Positions 52,079-64,000 of a DNA stretch of 64,000 nt are shown piece by piece. This stretch comes from Paragordius varius. Taxonomy: Eukaryota > Nematomorpha. Every line of letters starts with the position of its first letter. Within the stretch, counting starts at the first letter, position 1. The stretch lies in the NCBI GenBank assembly GCA_964247055.1, contig OZ176050.1, positions 7,998,001-8,062,000 of the forward strand, in the 5' to 3' direction. Position numbers and translations under genes: made by a program. Below the pieces are notes generated by a model. The model made no database searches and was not told the DNA's origin. It saw only the letters and a list, made by a program, of their open reading frames with translations.

Positions 52079-55000
52079 GTATCGTTAGAATAATTTAATG
52101 CAAACATCGACAAGCAATAACAATAATGATTAATCGTTAGACAGAGTTAACTTGTTCAGAATAATTCCCAATTTTATTAATTTATGAGTTATTATAAAAA
52201 TTAATTATACCTAAAACAGCTCTTCTCATTAATTTTTTAATTGAAGTCTTTTCAACGTATTTGTATTTGATAAGTGTAAATATGGCAAAAATTGAAGATT
52301 TTTACTATTTATGGATTTACTATAATTATAGTAATACATAATATAGCCATGTGCGTTTTCACAGTTATAATTTGAAATCGCTTTCTTTGGCTTTAATTAA
52401 TACACTAGAGGGTAACGAAGTATTGGTTTTCATCATTAAACATCCATCATTGATAGGTTATGAACACTTACATTTATATGAAAATTAATAAAGTCGTCGA
52501 AAAGGCCCAATGCTTATAGTTTATTTTTACAAAATCAGGTCCCCTTGATGCCGAACAAAAATGCATAATCGTATGAGAACAAATGAACATTTGAAAAAGT
52601 GTGGTTTATATATGTTATACAAGAGGGATTCTCGTAAAATAGGAGAGGTCATTTAAGTCATAAAATATTTTGTTAAATGATTTACGAGTGGAAATTATAA
52701 TTTTATAAGATAATGGTATGCAAGAAAGACATCAATATTTAATTTTGTATATCACCAACTAAACTAAACTATTCCACTTAAAATCAGAGTGTATTTGCAT
52801 ATACACACACGTACACCAAATTCTTAGCTAGCTCTATCAACTATACATTATATATTCAAACTTTGCTGACTCTTTGTAAGAAAGAAATGAAATGCAAATT
52901 AATTCATTCACATTCTTGCATATATTATCTTTTTAGTGGAAAAGCTTTAATTTGGTCAAGCAACCTTTTAGATTTATTTATTATAATATAATTTATCATT
53001 AATGTACTATAACCAATATTTTAAACATTAAATTAAGGATCACCTCACAATCATTCCTACTCTCTGAAATAATCAATCCCCCCTGTTCATCCATCGTAAG
53101 GAAAAAAAAACTTTGTAGATTAGATTAAGGTCTCAACTTTTTTTTGTTCCTTAGAGATTAATCATAATATTATGATGGTGCTAAGTTAAGATGAGAGATG
53201 GTTTTTGCATAAATTACGTAATAATTGATAATGATGATAAAAATATCATGATTTATTTTAAGGTTAAAACGAATGACTCTTTCTATCTCTACTATGATGC
53301 CAACTTATTTAAATATAGATTATTCAATGTAGAATCAAATATATGATTGATGGGATATCATATTCCCAAGAAAGATGAATTGAATTGGGCATGGCTAAAA
53401 TAATATTCTTGTAATCTAATAAATATTGATCTGTTCTAACCTCTTCAACTTTCTTTAATATGTGCTGTAGAAAAATAATTAAAATTAAAAAAAAATTGTT
53501 ATATTATCTAAAACTATAATAACCGTTTTTTTTGGACTCAGAACTAACATTAATAAATCATAAGTTTTTCGCAATTTTGATGAGATTTATGATAATCAAT
53601 ATTAAAGACTTAGATTTATAGGCAAAAGATACCCCTTGTAAAGTGATTTTATGCAACTTGTTTATTATAATTATCAATTTTTCAAAATCTTTTTCCCAAG
53701 CCAAACCATATAGTTTTTTTTCGTGTCAATTTAATTATTATTTATATTATTGTGGAAAAAAATTGTACACCTGGAGAATAATATATAACAATATAAATCA
53801 TTTATTATCTTTTATAAAAGTTTTTTTTTAAATTTAATTTATGGTTTAAAATAATGTGTGTGAACTATTTAGGGTCAAAGATACAGTATTAAAATAGTTT
53901 TTTTTTCAAAAACTATTTTAATCTTTAATATGTAATTTATTAAAATGGTATAGGCATAATGGAAGAGCATGTCAAAATTTTTAACTTTTTATTTTTGAGT
54001 TTTTAACACAATACGGGAATCAGAAATTCAAATAATGGATATGAGCAAAATTTAAAAAAAAATTATATTTGGAAATTTAAAGTAATTTATTTTAAAATTT
54101 AGGGCAATTATTAGAATATAAAATATATTTATATTTATTTATGGTTAATGAAATTTTAGTATAAAACACGCGGATTAAACAAAATAAAAATTAACCGGGA
54201 ATCTTTATAGTATTATAAATTTTTAGATAAAATTGAGTTTTTTAATTTGTCTTGGATATATAGAGAATACAATCGCGCCAAATTAGTAATTATTTATTGA
54301 ATTAATAACAATGCATATGCAATTAATAAATGTTTCATTCGTATATATTGATTGATACATTTAATTATTACATAATGGAAAATATCCGTTAAAAATAATT
54401 ATTTTTATTAATGATATTTTAAGTATTGCAAAGTACTATAAATTAATTACGATTTTCGATATACATACATAAATGCTCTTCATCTGCCTATTTTAATGCT
54501 CATTCATACAAAGGACTTAATTAAATAATTTTCAAATCCAAAATCACACAATTCAAAAAAAATGTTTTTTAAGAATAAAAATTTCAATGCATTATAAGAA
54601 TGGAAAGTGGTGAGAAAATTAATTAAAACCATTTTAATTGACCAACAACCAGCTTGATTTTATAATTGAATTCAAACTATTTTTTATTGTTACAATAAAA
54701 GGGAAAAACTTTGCATGGCCATATTTGATTTTCAATTTTTTTCTCAAAGATACAGTTCCAACTGTGCAATTATTCGTTAATGGAATGTAATATCAATATA
54801 TATTTTCGATTTTAATTTGTTTTTATTTAAACCCTGGCCATGAAAACAAAATTAATTTTTTTTATCAAATAGCAGCATGAGAAATCGTTAATATTTGGTT
54901 TAAAACTTGATTGCAAAATATTTACCTAACATATAATTGGTTTTATATTATTCATAAATTTATATCAATCACAATTTGTTTAATACATATTACATTTTTA

Positions 55001-56712
55001 AGCCCCGTTATTTTTTATATTACAAATTGATTTGAGTGGGTGTATTTATTTATAATCAAAGAATGTTTGATAAATCTATTCCATACAAAAAATTATGAAT
55101 AATGAGCCTTTAATTTACAAGAGAGCAGCATGCACACATATTTTCTATGTAATAAGCGCATAAAAATTAATATACTCCACCCTTAAAATGGTAGTGTAGT
55201 TTTCGAAATTATACGAATAAATACACTTGTAAATCGATAGATGTTAAAATGACAACGCCCTTTTTGCTTCATTAGTTAAGATATGACCTGTTCACGAAGC
55301 AATCTAAAATAATTTATTTGTTTGATTAGATGAATATTTTATATAAAGATTTTTGCAACTCAAATGAAATATTATATTTATTCCGAATTATGCGAGAAAT
55401 GATATTCATATTACGACGCCCTAAATTTTGTCAAATGTGACGCATTTTTTACATTTTCATATATAGAATAAAGTATAATAAACCAATCAACAAATCAAAA
55501 TCCTATTTTCCTAATCGGATTTAAATATATGACAAAAAAAGTGTTAAAAGCATATTTTATAATAGATATGAATCACTTGTATATTTATAATATAAATGTA
55601 AGAATAGAGGTGTAAAATGATATATTTTTTATTACAATACTGGTTTATAACAGTTTTTTATTACGTTTTTTTATGAAGAGATCAAATTTCATAAATGATC
55701 ATATAATCATTTTAATAATGCCTATTGAACTTGAAAACTATGTCACTCGTATATAGGCTAATCTTAAATATATATATAATGGTCATCAAGAAATCGATGA
55801 ATACAGTTTTGAAATAATTATTATTTATTTTATAATATAATCTGCCATTAAAAATATTTTTATAATAAATTTTAAAGGCCTTTTGATTTTGCTAACCTAT
55901 GCTCCATCCTTTAATCGTTATTGAGAATAACCAAAAAACAACTTAAAACAGTAATAAATGGTAAAATTTAGATTACTCAACGAATTTTCTATTTATGATA
56001 AAGACAATTATTATAAGAGCCAGGTAGTTAACTTAAAACCATCATTTTAATAAAGACAGGTGAAATTAATTATAACTTTATAAAAATAAACATAAATAAC
56101 TACTTTTTTAAGAGAAAATCCGAATTTTAAACATATGTAACATTGAAAAAGATATAGCAGGTAAATTGCCAAAAATCACAAATATATAATTAATATATAA
56201 TGATAAATTTTTGATAAAATGAATAAAAACCACAAAAATATTCAATCAATACAAAAAAATGATTTGTGTAGAAAGAACAATTGCTTTTTTACATTTCATT
56301 TAGCACATTTCTTATACCACATTATATTATACATTCATTAATTTATAACGAAAAAGGTAATGAAGTATATTTAAGTAAATCTATTATACAATTATATAAT
56401 TTTAACACAATTAAAAAAACACAAGGAAAAAATTTAATTAAGGAAAAATAAATTTTATTTAGCAATACAATTTACTTACTCGATGTATATCTATCTATCT
56501 GCTTTAAGAAAACTCTTTAGGTTTTCAGTATAAAAACAATTGCAGTATACTTTAACGATTGTTAATTGGATTTATTATAGTGGAATGAAATTTCACAAAA
56601 TTAACGTTTTCGATTAACTATGCAACATTAAATTAATTATTTTTTCATCTGATGGCACTTTGTATTATTAAACAAACATATTAAGAATTTATGCAGTACT
56701 AAAATTGCTTAC
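52079..56712. other. AT-rich stretch, no gene seen
   Basis: I find no exon or element that I can delimit. A short hairpin at about 53891-53922 ('taaaatagtttttt' against 'aaaaactatttta') is the only compact structure noticed. The frame at 53643-53831 looks like chance. Confidence 0.4.
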
Positions 56713-56740
56713 CTCTTGACCTAATGAATTTCGAAATCAT
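56713..56740 (-). CDS. Candidate first coding exon of the RhoGAP gene
   Basis: On the minus strand ATG ATT TCG AAA begins at 56740 and runs nine codons (MISKFIRSR) plus one base to a strong donor, GAG followed by GTAAGC. The single leftover base fits the phase of the exon at 47576-47640, which needs exactly one base before 'GA'. The join would give RSRG-PNYKMLSRRAY. That would make an intron of about 9 kb. Such short matches can occur by chance, and other N-terminal exons may exist. Confidence 0.3.
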
Positions 56741-56882
56741 TATTTTTTATGTTATTCTTGTCTCAAGCAATAACTGTTCATATCTAATCGGTAGAGTATG
56801 CCGGCTTAAACTCATATTTTCCAATATATCTCTCATTCTCCTAATAAACTATCTACTTTTATCACTTTGTTCTTATACCGTA

Positions 56883-57033
56883 GCGCATGGCATAAAATAA
56901 TATTAGCTCCTGTAAATATAAAAAAATGTTTTTTTTAAAAAAAATTCTAGTTTCGGATACACCTATCCATACCTTGTTTTTAGAAAACATTTTTTTATTC
57001 TTTTATCGACTAATATTGTTTTATGCCATACGC
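56883..57033. mobile_element. 151-bp TA-flanked MITE
   Basis: The left arm GCGCATGGCATAAAATAATA and the right arm TATTGTTTTATGCCATACGC are inverted repeats with few mismatches, each bordered by TA (56881-56882 and 57034-57035). The middle is poly-A/T-rich and non-coding. Confidence 0.75.
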
Positions 57034-57483
57034 TAATGTAACTGAGGAGTTTCATCTTTTTGCTTATCCTTGTACTAAAATTTATGTCAATTTTTGGAGG
57101 TAATCTCAAAACTCCCAAAATATTTATTTAAAGAAAAGCAATGCTTTCATATTAAAATTTTGATTATTTTTTAAATAAGTGAGGTTTTTACAGGAAAAAG
57201 GAATAAACCATATTTATAAAATTAGTGGCATATTGAATTAACGGCAACATATATCATTTTTTCTTACAATATTTTAACAAACTATTAAAAGTGCTACGTT
57301 TGGTATCCCATTTTATGGAGACAGGAGCATGACACATGCCCCTAAAATCCCTGATTAAGCAAAATATAAAATTACAATTTTAAAAATGTATATTTTATTA
57401 TTTCATTTATAATAATTTATTATTTATACTTATTAATAAGGCGTATTTATTAAACTACTAACAAAAAGTAAAATTATTATTAG

Positions 57484-57845
57484 GTAGGGTAGGTAGGTAA
57501 TTCCTTAAGTCGAGTTCGACCCCTTGGAGATTAAAATGACTGGTTCCCTCCACTTGTCTCTTTCCCATGCTATTTCCTCTACACTTAGACATCTACCAGA
57601 TTCCTCCTTTACAGTGTCCAGCCATCCCAAAATCAGTCCTTTTTTCCTTTTCCCTTCAACTTTCCCAAAAATATCCTTCTCAAGGAATGTACTTCTTAAA
57701 ATGTGCCCAATGTACGTAAACTTTCTTTTTATTATAGGCTCCCATTAAGTGACTCTCAATATTTAATTTTTCTCTTATTGTTTTATTCTTAACCTTGTCA
57801 GACCAACTTATATTCAACATTATCCTCCAACACCACATTTCAATA
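57484..57845 (-). mobile_element. 3' end of an RTE/BovB-like LINE, 5'-truncated
   Basis: The minus strand encodes the conserved C-terminal end of a LINE reverse-transcriptase protein. First comes MLNISWSDKVKNKTIREKLN; then, after a single frame shift near 57720, KRKFTYIGHILRS, GKVEGKRKKG, GWLDTVKEE and AWERDKWREPVI. It ends SKGSNST and a stop at 57505-57507. These correspond to the 'MLrISWtd... KRKl.y.GH.lR... Gk.eGkR..GR... W.d... A.dR..WR' signature of many LINEs. The stop is followed almost at once by a short ACCT/CCTA tail (57484-57502), as in RTE/BovB elements, which end in short simple repeats. The fragment is dead: truncated at the 5' side and frameshifted. The plus-strand open frame at 57524-57748 is its shadow. 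Confidence 0.85.
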
Positions 57846-58760
57846 TAATTAAATATATAGTAGATCTCTCATTTTTTGAATAGCTTAATCTTAATATGTA
57901 TTATTTTAATCAATGGAACTACGGCTTTTATATCACGTTGCCGCTTCGGTAAAATAGGGTTTGTTTTATAGATTAAGGGGATTTTTCTGTATTAAATTAT
58001 CAATTATTGCAATTAAATTTTAAATAAAAAAAACAATGTTTAATTCTTTCAGCTAAAAGTAATTTATAAGCTATCATAAACATTCGATTCAGAAAAAATT
58101 AATTGCCAAAGGTTATGTGAAGCTGCCATGAGTAAAGCAAATTGATTGGAAAATTTTAAAAATCAATTCTAATAATTGGATAAATTGCATGTTATGTAAT
58201 CAAACTTTAACGAGTTTTTGTATTTCTTACCGATTATATATATTTATAAATTAAAGTGTAAAATTTTTATCACCTGAAAGAATTTATTTTTTGTAACTTG
58301 AATTTATATTTTGGTTTACAATGTTCATGTCTTAAACTGTCCAATTATCAATTCGAGTACGTATTCTCAATGGCTTTGTTTAAATGGTAATGTGACGAGA
58401 TAGTTAGTTGCTTTTCGTAGTATGGCACTGATTTAAATTGATTTAGTACAATCCTCTTTGCATTATGTTTAATAAGCTGCTTTGCTTTGTATAAAAAATC
58501 AACGGGAATTCAATCTCTCCCCTTTATAAACTCCAAATACTTAAAATTATCATTGGCCGCAACATAACCCTTTTAAAATAATTTTTTTTGACTCTATACT
58601 TAAAAAGGAAATATTTAATCGGAAAATGCATGTTTTTATGTTTTTATATTTATTCTTAAGTAGAGAGCGGCCGCATTTACTCTGAAATACGTATTATTTG
58701 ACAAGATAAATCACTAAAACAATATATAGTAAAAATATATGTATACATGGATATAATGGA
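57846..58760. other. AT-rich stretch, no gene seen
   Basis: Nothing beyond AT-rich sequence and short homopolymers is visible next to the LINE fragment. Confidence 0.4.
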
Positions 58761-59500
58761 CTAGCTGTGCCCTGTAACGCGTCCGCTGTGACTTAGTCGA
58801 CAATATCATTAAAAAGCGATATATAATTTTTCTGCAATAAACAGATAAAAGATTTCGTCATAAACAAGGAATTTAACGATTAAGGCGTATTTAACATAGG
58901 TAGACCCCTGACCAAAATTTAGGAATAAATAACCATTTTTGTATCATACAGATCGTATGGGCATTCCGAAAAATTGTTTCAAAGCCACGTTACTGTCTGA
59001 TAGCATATTTTTTGGAGATGGTGCTTTTTCAATTTAAAAAAGGCGCTTAACAGCTTAAACCCTTATCTTTATGGACTGAATTCAAAGAGTTTGCCTCAGA
59101 GTCGCGTTATTTTTATATGGTGGCGTATTTTTAACGTGGATCCCTGTTGGCTATATAAAAAGCTGAGCTTGCCTTTATACTGGGAATACTTTAAACCATG
59201 ATATGCTCTCTTACCTGATTCACGAAAATGCTAAAGCCATGTTATTTTTATATAGTGGCGTATATTATGTAGGGTGGTACCCTACCCAGAATTAATATGA
59301 GAACCTCAATTAAATTTTTCGCTTTTTTGCACCCGTTTAGGGAGCCTAATTGAGATGCAAATTCAAAAAAGTGGTCAATTATATTCAAGCATTCATAAAT
59401 GATTAAATTTTTTCCCTTTTGGATTTGAGTGGGCATACACGTTTTGTGGATTTGTGTCTCAAAACCAGAATTACACATTTTCGTAAATAAAGATTATATA
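58760..59500. repeat. Degenerate repeat array starting with an 'actagctg' box
   Basis: It opens with 'ggactagctgtgccctgtaa' followed by 'cgcgtccgctgtgacttagtc', a type of sequence seen at the start of dispersed invertebrate repeats. Then the block 'gttatttttatatggtggcg' with a following 'gtggatccctg' recurs in variants near 58992, 59106 and 59240, about 115-135 bases apart. Phrases such as 'ttccgaaaaattgtttcaaag' resemble 'ttccaaaaatttgtttcaag' in the array at 28.9-29.6 kb, so the two arrays may be related. The open frame at 59248-59478 falls within it and is not a gene. Confidence 0.5.
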
Positions 59501-61145
59501 TTAAAATAGTTGAATTTGGACATTTTTTAAAGCATTATTTTATAAAATTAAATATCGATAAAAGCGCAAACTTTAACCATTAATAATAAATCTTTACCTA
59601 GATTTTTGCGATAAATATTACATTTAATACCCAAAACCCATTTTTTTAAAAAAATCCATGTTTTATTGGTTTATCTTAATATTCATTTTAATTGGTTAAA
59701 AATAGTGTTTTATCAAACATGTCGACTCTAAAAAATTTGGTCATCCATAACCTACAAAACGGTCCCAATAACACAATATTTATATATTCTTTTATGTTTA
59801 TTTTTAATTACCATTGTTAGGTTATATACAGGTACCTGTGCTATAAATATGACAATTCAAATTTTACTATTTATTTTTTGGAGAAAAATTAAACTTTACA
59901 TAGTATAATCCTTTAATGCAGTATCAAATCAATATATTAACACTTCTTTACATGTGAATTTATACTTGTCATGGTATTTTCACAAAGGAAAATAAAAAGC
60001 TCTAATACTTTTTTGTAACTTCTACATTATTAAATTTAGATAACCTCCATTATTAAATCCAAACAAAAAGCAGACTACAACAATAATTAGCAATTAACTG
60101 ATGAATTATAAATAACCGCGTTGTATAATTTTTGTTTCATTAAAATATTTAGAGACAAAAAGTTTGAGTTTTTATAATTGTACTTTTTAAAAAATATAAC
60201 GTTTATTTATACATTCAGGCTCATATCATCGGCATTTTTAAAATAATTAATAATGGCTCCGGGATAAAAAAAAGTGTTAGAATAGTTAAAAAAATGAGTA
60301 TGGTTGTTTAATAATTTTGTGATTAATATTTCCAAATCAAATTTTTAGTATTGCCAATTAGGTAGCAACGCTATAATTAATTTTGTGGATAAAAATTCCC
60401 CATCTCGTTTAATTAAATCAAATTTACTAGTTAAATAAAATATTCCATCTATATATTATGGTGAGAAAATGAGAGTTTTGAGGTTTGGTATATTTGGATA
60501 GAAAACTTGTTAGCACATTGCATCGAAGGCGCGGTTTTCAAGGAAAATATTCATGCCCCCAGCACTATAAATCAGTGGCTAAATTATGATTAATTATTTA
60601 ATTTGGGATTATGCTTGATTTTTGGCACAAACAACAAAAAGGAATGCCATCAAGAGTGTACCCGATGCCGAAAATGCTCTACATAACTGCGTGGCGTGTC
60701 AGGGAATTAAAACCAGAAAACTGATTTTTAGCTCTGTTGTTTTTGCAAAATATTATCAACAAAATAATCTAAATTAAAATATTATGTAACAATAATTAAA
60801 TGCTTGACGATCCGATATGAAAGAGTGCACCTAAAATGCAAAATTATAACTTCTAAAAAAATATTCATAATGATAATTAAATTTTTTACGGGTGGGGGTA
60901 ATAAGCTTTATAACATTTGTTTATAATAAGGCCTTAGTTTATACCGGCCTTCTAATTTATAATAAAAATATGTGTCTTGGTCGAAACTTGACACGTAGTA
61001 GCCGATTGGTAATACAGTAGCGATTGATATAAAATGTTGTAAGATAGGAAAAAATTGTAGTTCATTTTTTCCTTTTACCCAAATGCTATTGTATTAATTG
61101 GTAAAAAATATGAATTGGCCAACATTCAGCATACTATATTATATA
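59501..61145. other. AT-rich stretch, no gene seen
   Basis: A slightly GC-richer patch at about 60510-60710 ('gcatcgaaggcgcggttttc', 'gcgtggcgtgtcaggg') could be old repeat sequence. I could find no ends or coding frame. Confidence 0.35.
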
Positions 61146-61407
61146 CCATTTACAATTATAATTCACGTAACAATTCAAATTCACCCAAAATCAAATTGTG
61201 TGTTTTTTAAGATTACAAACTACCTATATTTTTTTTATATTTTTAAAAATGATATTACGTTTAAAATTAATATAATACTGAAAAAACAATAAACTATTCC
61301 ATAAGCATATATTTATAATTATTGATGCGTTATATTAGCCCGAAAACACATAATTTATTTTTATGGTCAATTTGAATTGTTCAAGGGTAATTTTGAATTG
61401 TAAATGA
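61146..61407. mobile_element. Single copy of the CCATTTAC MITE, 262 bp
   Basis: It runs from CCATTTACAATT to AATTGTAAATGA and is bordered by TA at 61144-61145 and 61408-61409. The arms and interior ('ctgaaaaaacaataaactat', 'cgaaaacacataatttattt') match the two units at 43722-44233. It is non-coding; the open frame at 61098-61292 overlaps it by chance. Confidence 0.8.
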
Positions 61408-61409
61408 TA

Positions 61410-64000
61410 GATATTGTTTTAAAATAAACTTTATATTAGAATTTAAATTATAGGCAATTAATAAAAATCAATAGTTTCAAAGATATTACAGGAGTATAGC
61501 ATAAGGTTTTTGCCTAAGTAAGTAAATAAAATAATGTTAAAACATTGGGAAAATGATATTTTAACTATTTGTTGTAGGTTATCATATGCTACTGTATTAT
61601 AAAAGTTATTGCATTTCAGATGACTTACTGTTTTAATATCTAAGTTGATTGAAGTACAAACATATAAAATCATGCATATCTATTATTTTGCTTCTTGGAT
61701 AATATCCTAAAATCAAAATTTTATAGCTTACCGTTATAATGACTCTTCTGGGGTTATGTTCCATGCAACGTGTCACTCTTTTTTGGATTAAAAAAAATAA
61801 AATTCAAACCTTGACCCCAAATTGGACATATGTATATATGGGTTCTGTCAACCAAATTGGTTGGATGTAATTTATTTACATATTATTAATTTCGCTGGGC
61901 GAAAGGTCAAAAATTCGTAAATATAATGTAAATAACATTATGTAGGGCATCGGGAAATCGGTAAATAAAAATCGTGTATTTGAAAACTTTGACCTTACCC
62001 TGTTTTCAATTTTAAACACGAAGTTTTTCTTTAAAACTAATACTTTTGTTTAACGTTTTTTTGGATTAAATAAAATTTAAAACTTTGTTTTATTATTCTG
62101 CACAAATCTAAAAACATTTAGAAAAATTAAATATTACGACTTGATCTTTTTGACTATTACTAATGGTGAAAATGCGACAATTATTTTATAAACATCAAAT
62201 TGATAAATTAATAGACAATCATAAATATACCTGATATTCGAATTTTAGTTTTTTGACTAGTTTAAGTGCGTTTCATAATTTACTGAAAAACCACAATTCA
62301 AAGTATGGATGAAAATATAAAAAAATTGGTGTACATTTATATATCCTTATTTTTTTAAGAAAGGCAATAAAAAATAATTTATCTTTTAAAACAATGGAAT
62401 AAACAACAAAAAAAGAATTTATATATTTTTTTCATTTAAAACAATACTTTTGTTTAACAAATCAATAAAACCAACAAATGTTGCGTAATTATGGTTGTAT
62501 AAAATCTTTAAACTATAACTGATTTTTGTTATCAATTTGTTTGGAGAATATAAATAAGAAAAATATGGAATTGGCTTGTGTATTCCATATCAGACAATCA
62601 ATAAAGGTCAAAACTTTTTGTTTTAAACCAGTGGTACTAAAGGGCCGATTACATGTCTCAAGGACCGTGCACCATAAAACACCGACTTATAAAAGTTTGA
62701 CTTAAATTTTTTTAATCAACAAGAATTGGCGCCTAAATCTGCAATCAGTATTACACCCATTTTAATCGATAATATTGTTTATAAATGAAAACAAATTACC
62801 TCAAATTTATATGTGAAAAAATACATATTTAAAACCGCTAAAAAGCAAATGAATTTCTACATTCATTGATTAAGAAAGATAAATTATCTTAGTCCAGAAT
62901 CGTAAAGTAACACATTGCATTAAATATATTTTTATGAGGACAACAAAAGATCCAGAAATTGTGGCTATTTTGCAACTAGCTATAAAATCTAATGTAACAA
63001 GATCGCATCTAAGAATTAAAATCCCATAAATTTTTGCACTTCTGTTGAACTTTGGAATCAAAAGCCGTTATTTAAAAGAATTGAAAGGTATAAATTAAAT
63101 TAAATTTTTATTTACCCTTACTTATATTCTGTTTACTTCAAATTGAAATATATCTCCCCTGAAGATAATATTAAACCATAAACAGTATTTATGTGAAAAA
63201 GAATATAAAGATAGTGTATTCTTATCGCCGCCCTTAGCGTCAAGATTCCGTTCTTTAATTTTAATATGTCTTTATATACATGTAATCAAAAATTAAATTA
63301 TATTTTCAACGCCCATCAAATAACTGGTGCAATAATAAAAATATTAAACAAACAAAAGCTCTATATAAAATCTCCGAGTTAAATAAATTTTACACATAAT
63401 CTGAAAACAATCAATCGCAATTCAACAGGTAGCATAATAATGTGAAATATGATATGATCAGATAAATAGAAAGTTTAAAAGTTCCTCGAAATCTTTACCA
63501 TCTTTGATTGAGCAGCTCAGTCGATTTTTTTCATTTTCCGCTTATGGTGACTTTTTAGCTTATAAGATATAAATAGCCCAAATATGGTTGCTCTTTAATA
63601 TATCATTCCAAGGTATTATTAACAAATAATATAAATAAATTTATGTGTTTCTTTATTTATTTCAAACAGAAGTTTATTTTTTGAATAGCACACATTTTTT
63701 AAATGAATATAAAATTAAATTTAAATAATTTCAATATGACCTTCATTAATGAAATATTATTAAGATTGAATTTTTTAAATAACCTAAATTAGACCTTAGT
63801 TTGTAACCGGAAGCAATACCCGTTAATCAAGTTCAAACATTATAAACATTAGTACACAACAAGATTTATTTAGACATTATCTAATAATATGATTTGAATA
63901 TTTTAGCCAAAATTTGAGCTTGGCCTGTGTACAGCATGATTGCCATATAAAATATTGTCATATGTTATCCGGTTAAATTTTAAATGGTTGTTTCAAAGTC
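61410..64000. other. AT-rich stretch with repeat debris, no gene seen
   Basis: Near 62629 'cagtggtactaaagggccg' resembles a hAT left end, without a matching right end. The phrase 'aatacttttgtttaac' occurs near 62039 and again near 62444, hinting at an old local duplication of about 400 bases. The frames at 61458-61673 and 62870-63061 show nothing recognisable. Confidence 0.35.

Noticed and set aside
57524-57748. 74-codon plus-strand Ser/Pro-rich frame
   Set aside because: It is the antisense shadow of the LINE reverse-transcriptase fragment.
1-64000. tRNA genes, CRISPR arrays, and retrovirus- or Polinton-type elements
   Set aside because: I found no B-box with a foldable cloverleaf, no regular short spaced repeats, and no LTR, integrase or capsid-like coding sequence.

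Overview
The window is very AT-rich, gene-poor eukaryotic DNA with GT-AG spliceosomal introns, long intergenic stretches full of short non-autonomous DNA transposons, one LINE fragment and many (TA)n runs. The gene set points to an animal: a RhoGAP of the ARHGAP20 type with PH and RA regions, a mevalonate diphosphate decarboxylase and a membrane-anchored NADH-cytochrome b5 reductase. Very small introns beside long ones suggest a lophotrochozoan-like invertebrate such as a flatworm or relative, but the sequence does not settle this.

Layout. At 406-2868 (minus) is a two-exon gene for a disordered Ser/Pro/Asn-rich protein of about 731 residues that I do not recognise. From 2.9 to 31.1 kb I find no convincing gene. 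That stretch holds a TA-flanked foldback element (8344-9498) with nearly identical arms, a small hAT-type element (12089-12279), three copies of a foldback family with TTCTGATAGG ends, one copy of a second hairpin family with CACTGTG ends, and a five-unit degenerate tandem array (28.9-29.6 kb). At 31118-32875 (plus) lies the mevalonate diphosphate decarboxylase gene, and tail to tail with it at 33126-35902 (minus) the cytochrome b5 reductase gene. At 39857-47640 (minus) are eleven exons of an ARHGAP20-like gene whose splice phases all agree; a possible first coding exon sits at 56713-56740. The rest of the window is non-coding with several MITEs and the 3' end of an RTE/BovB-like LINE (57484-57845).

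Function. The decarboxylase makes isopentenyl diphosphate for isoprenoids. Cytochrome b5 reductase passes electrons from NADH to cytochrome b5 for desaturation and other lipid reactions. The RhoGAP should switch off Rho-family GTPases. Nothing shows that these genes act as a unit.

The most unusual observation is in the b5 reductase gene. Two of its introns are only 24 and 22 nucleotides long. Both have GT-AG ends, both contain an in-frame stop, and removing both restores an uninterrupted match to the family. The third intron of the same gene is about 1.4 kb and carries an 898-bp transposon-derived hairpin.
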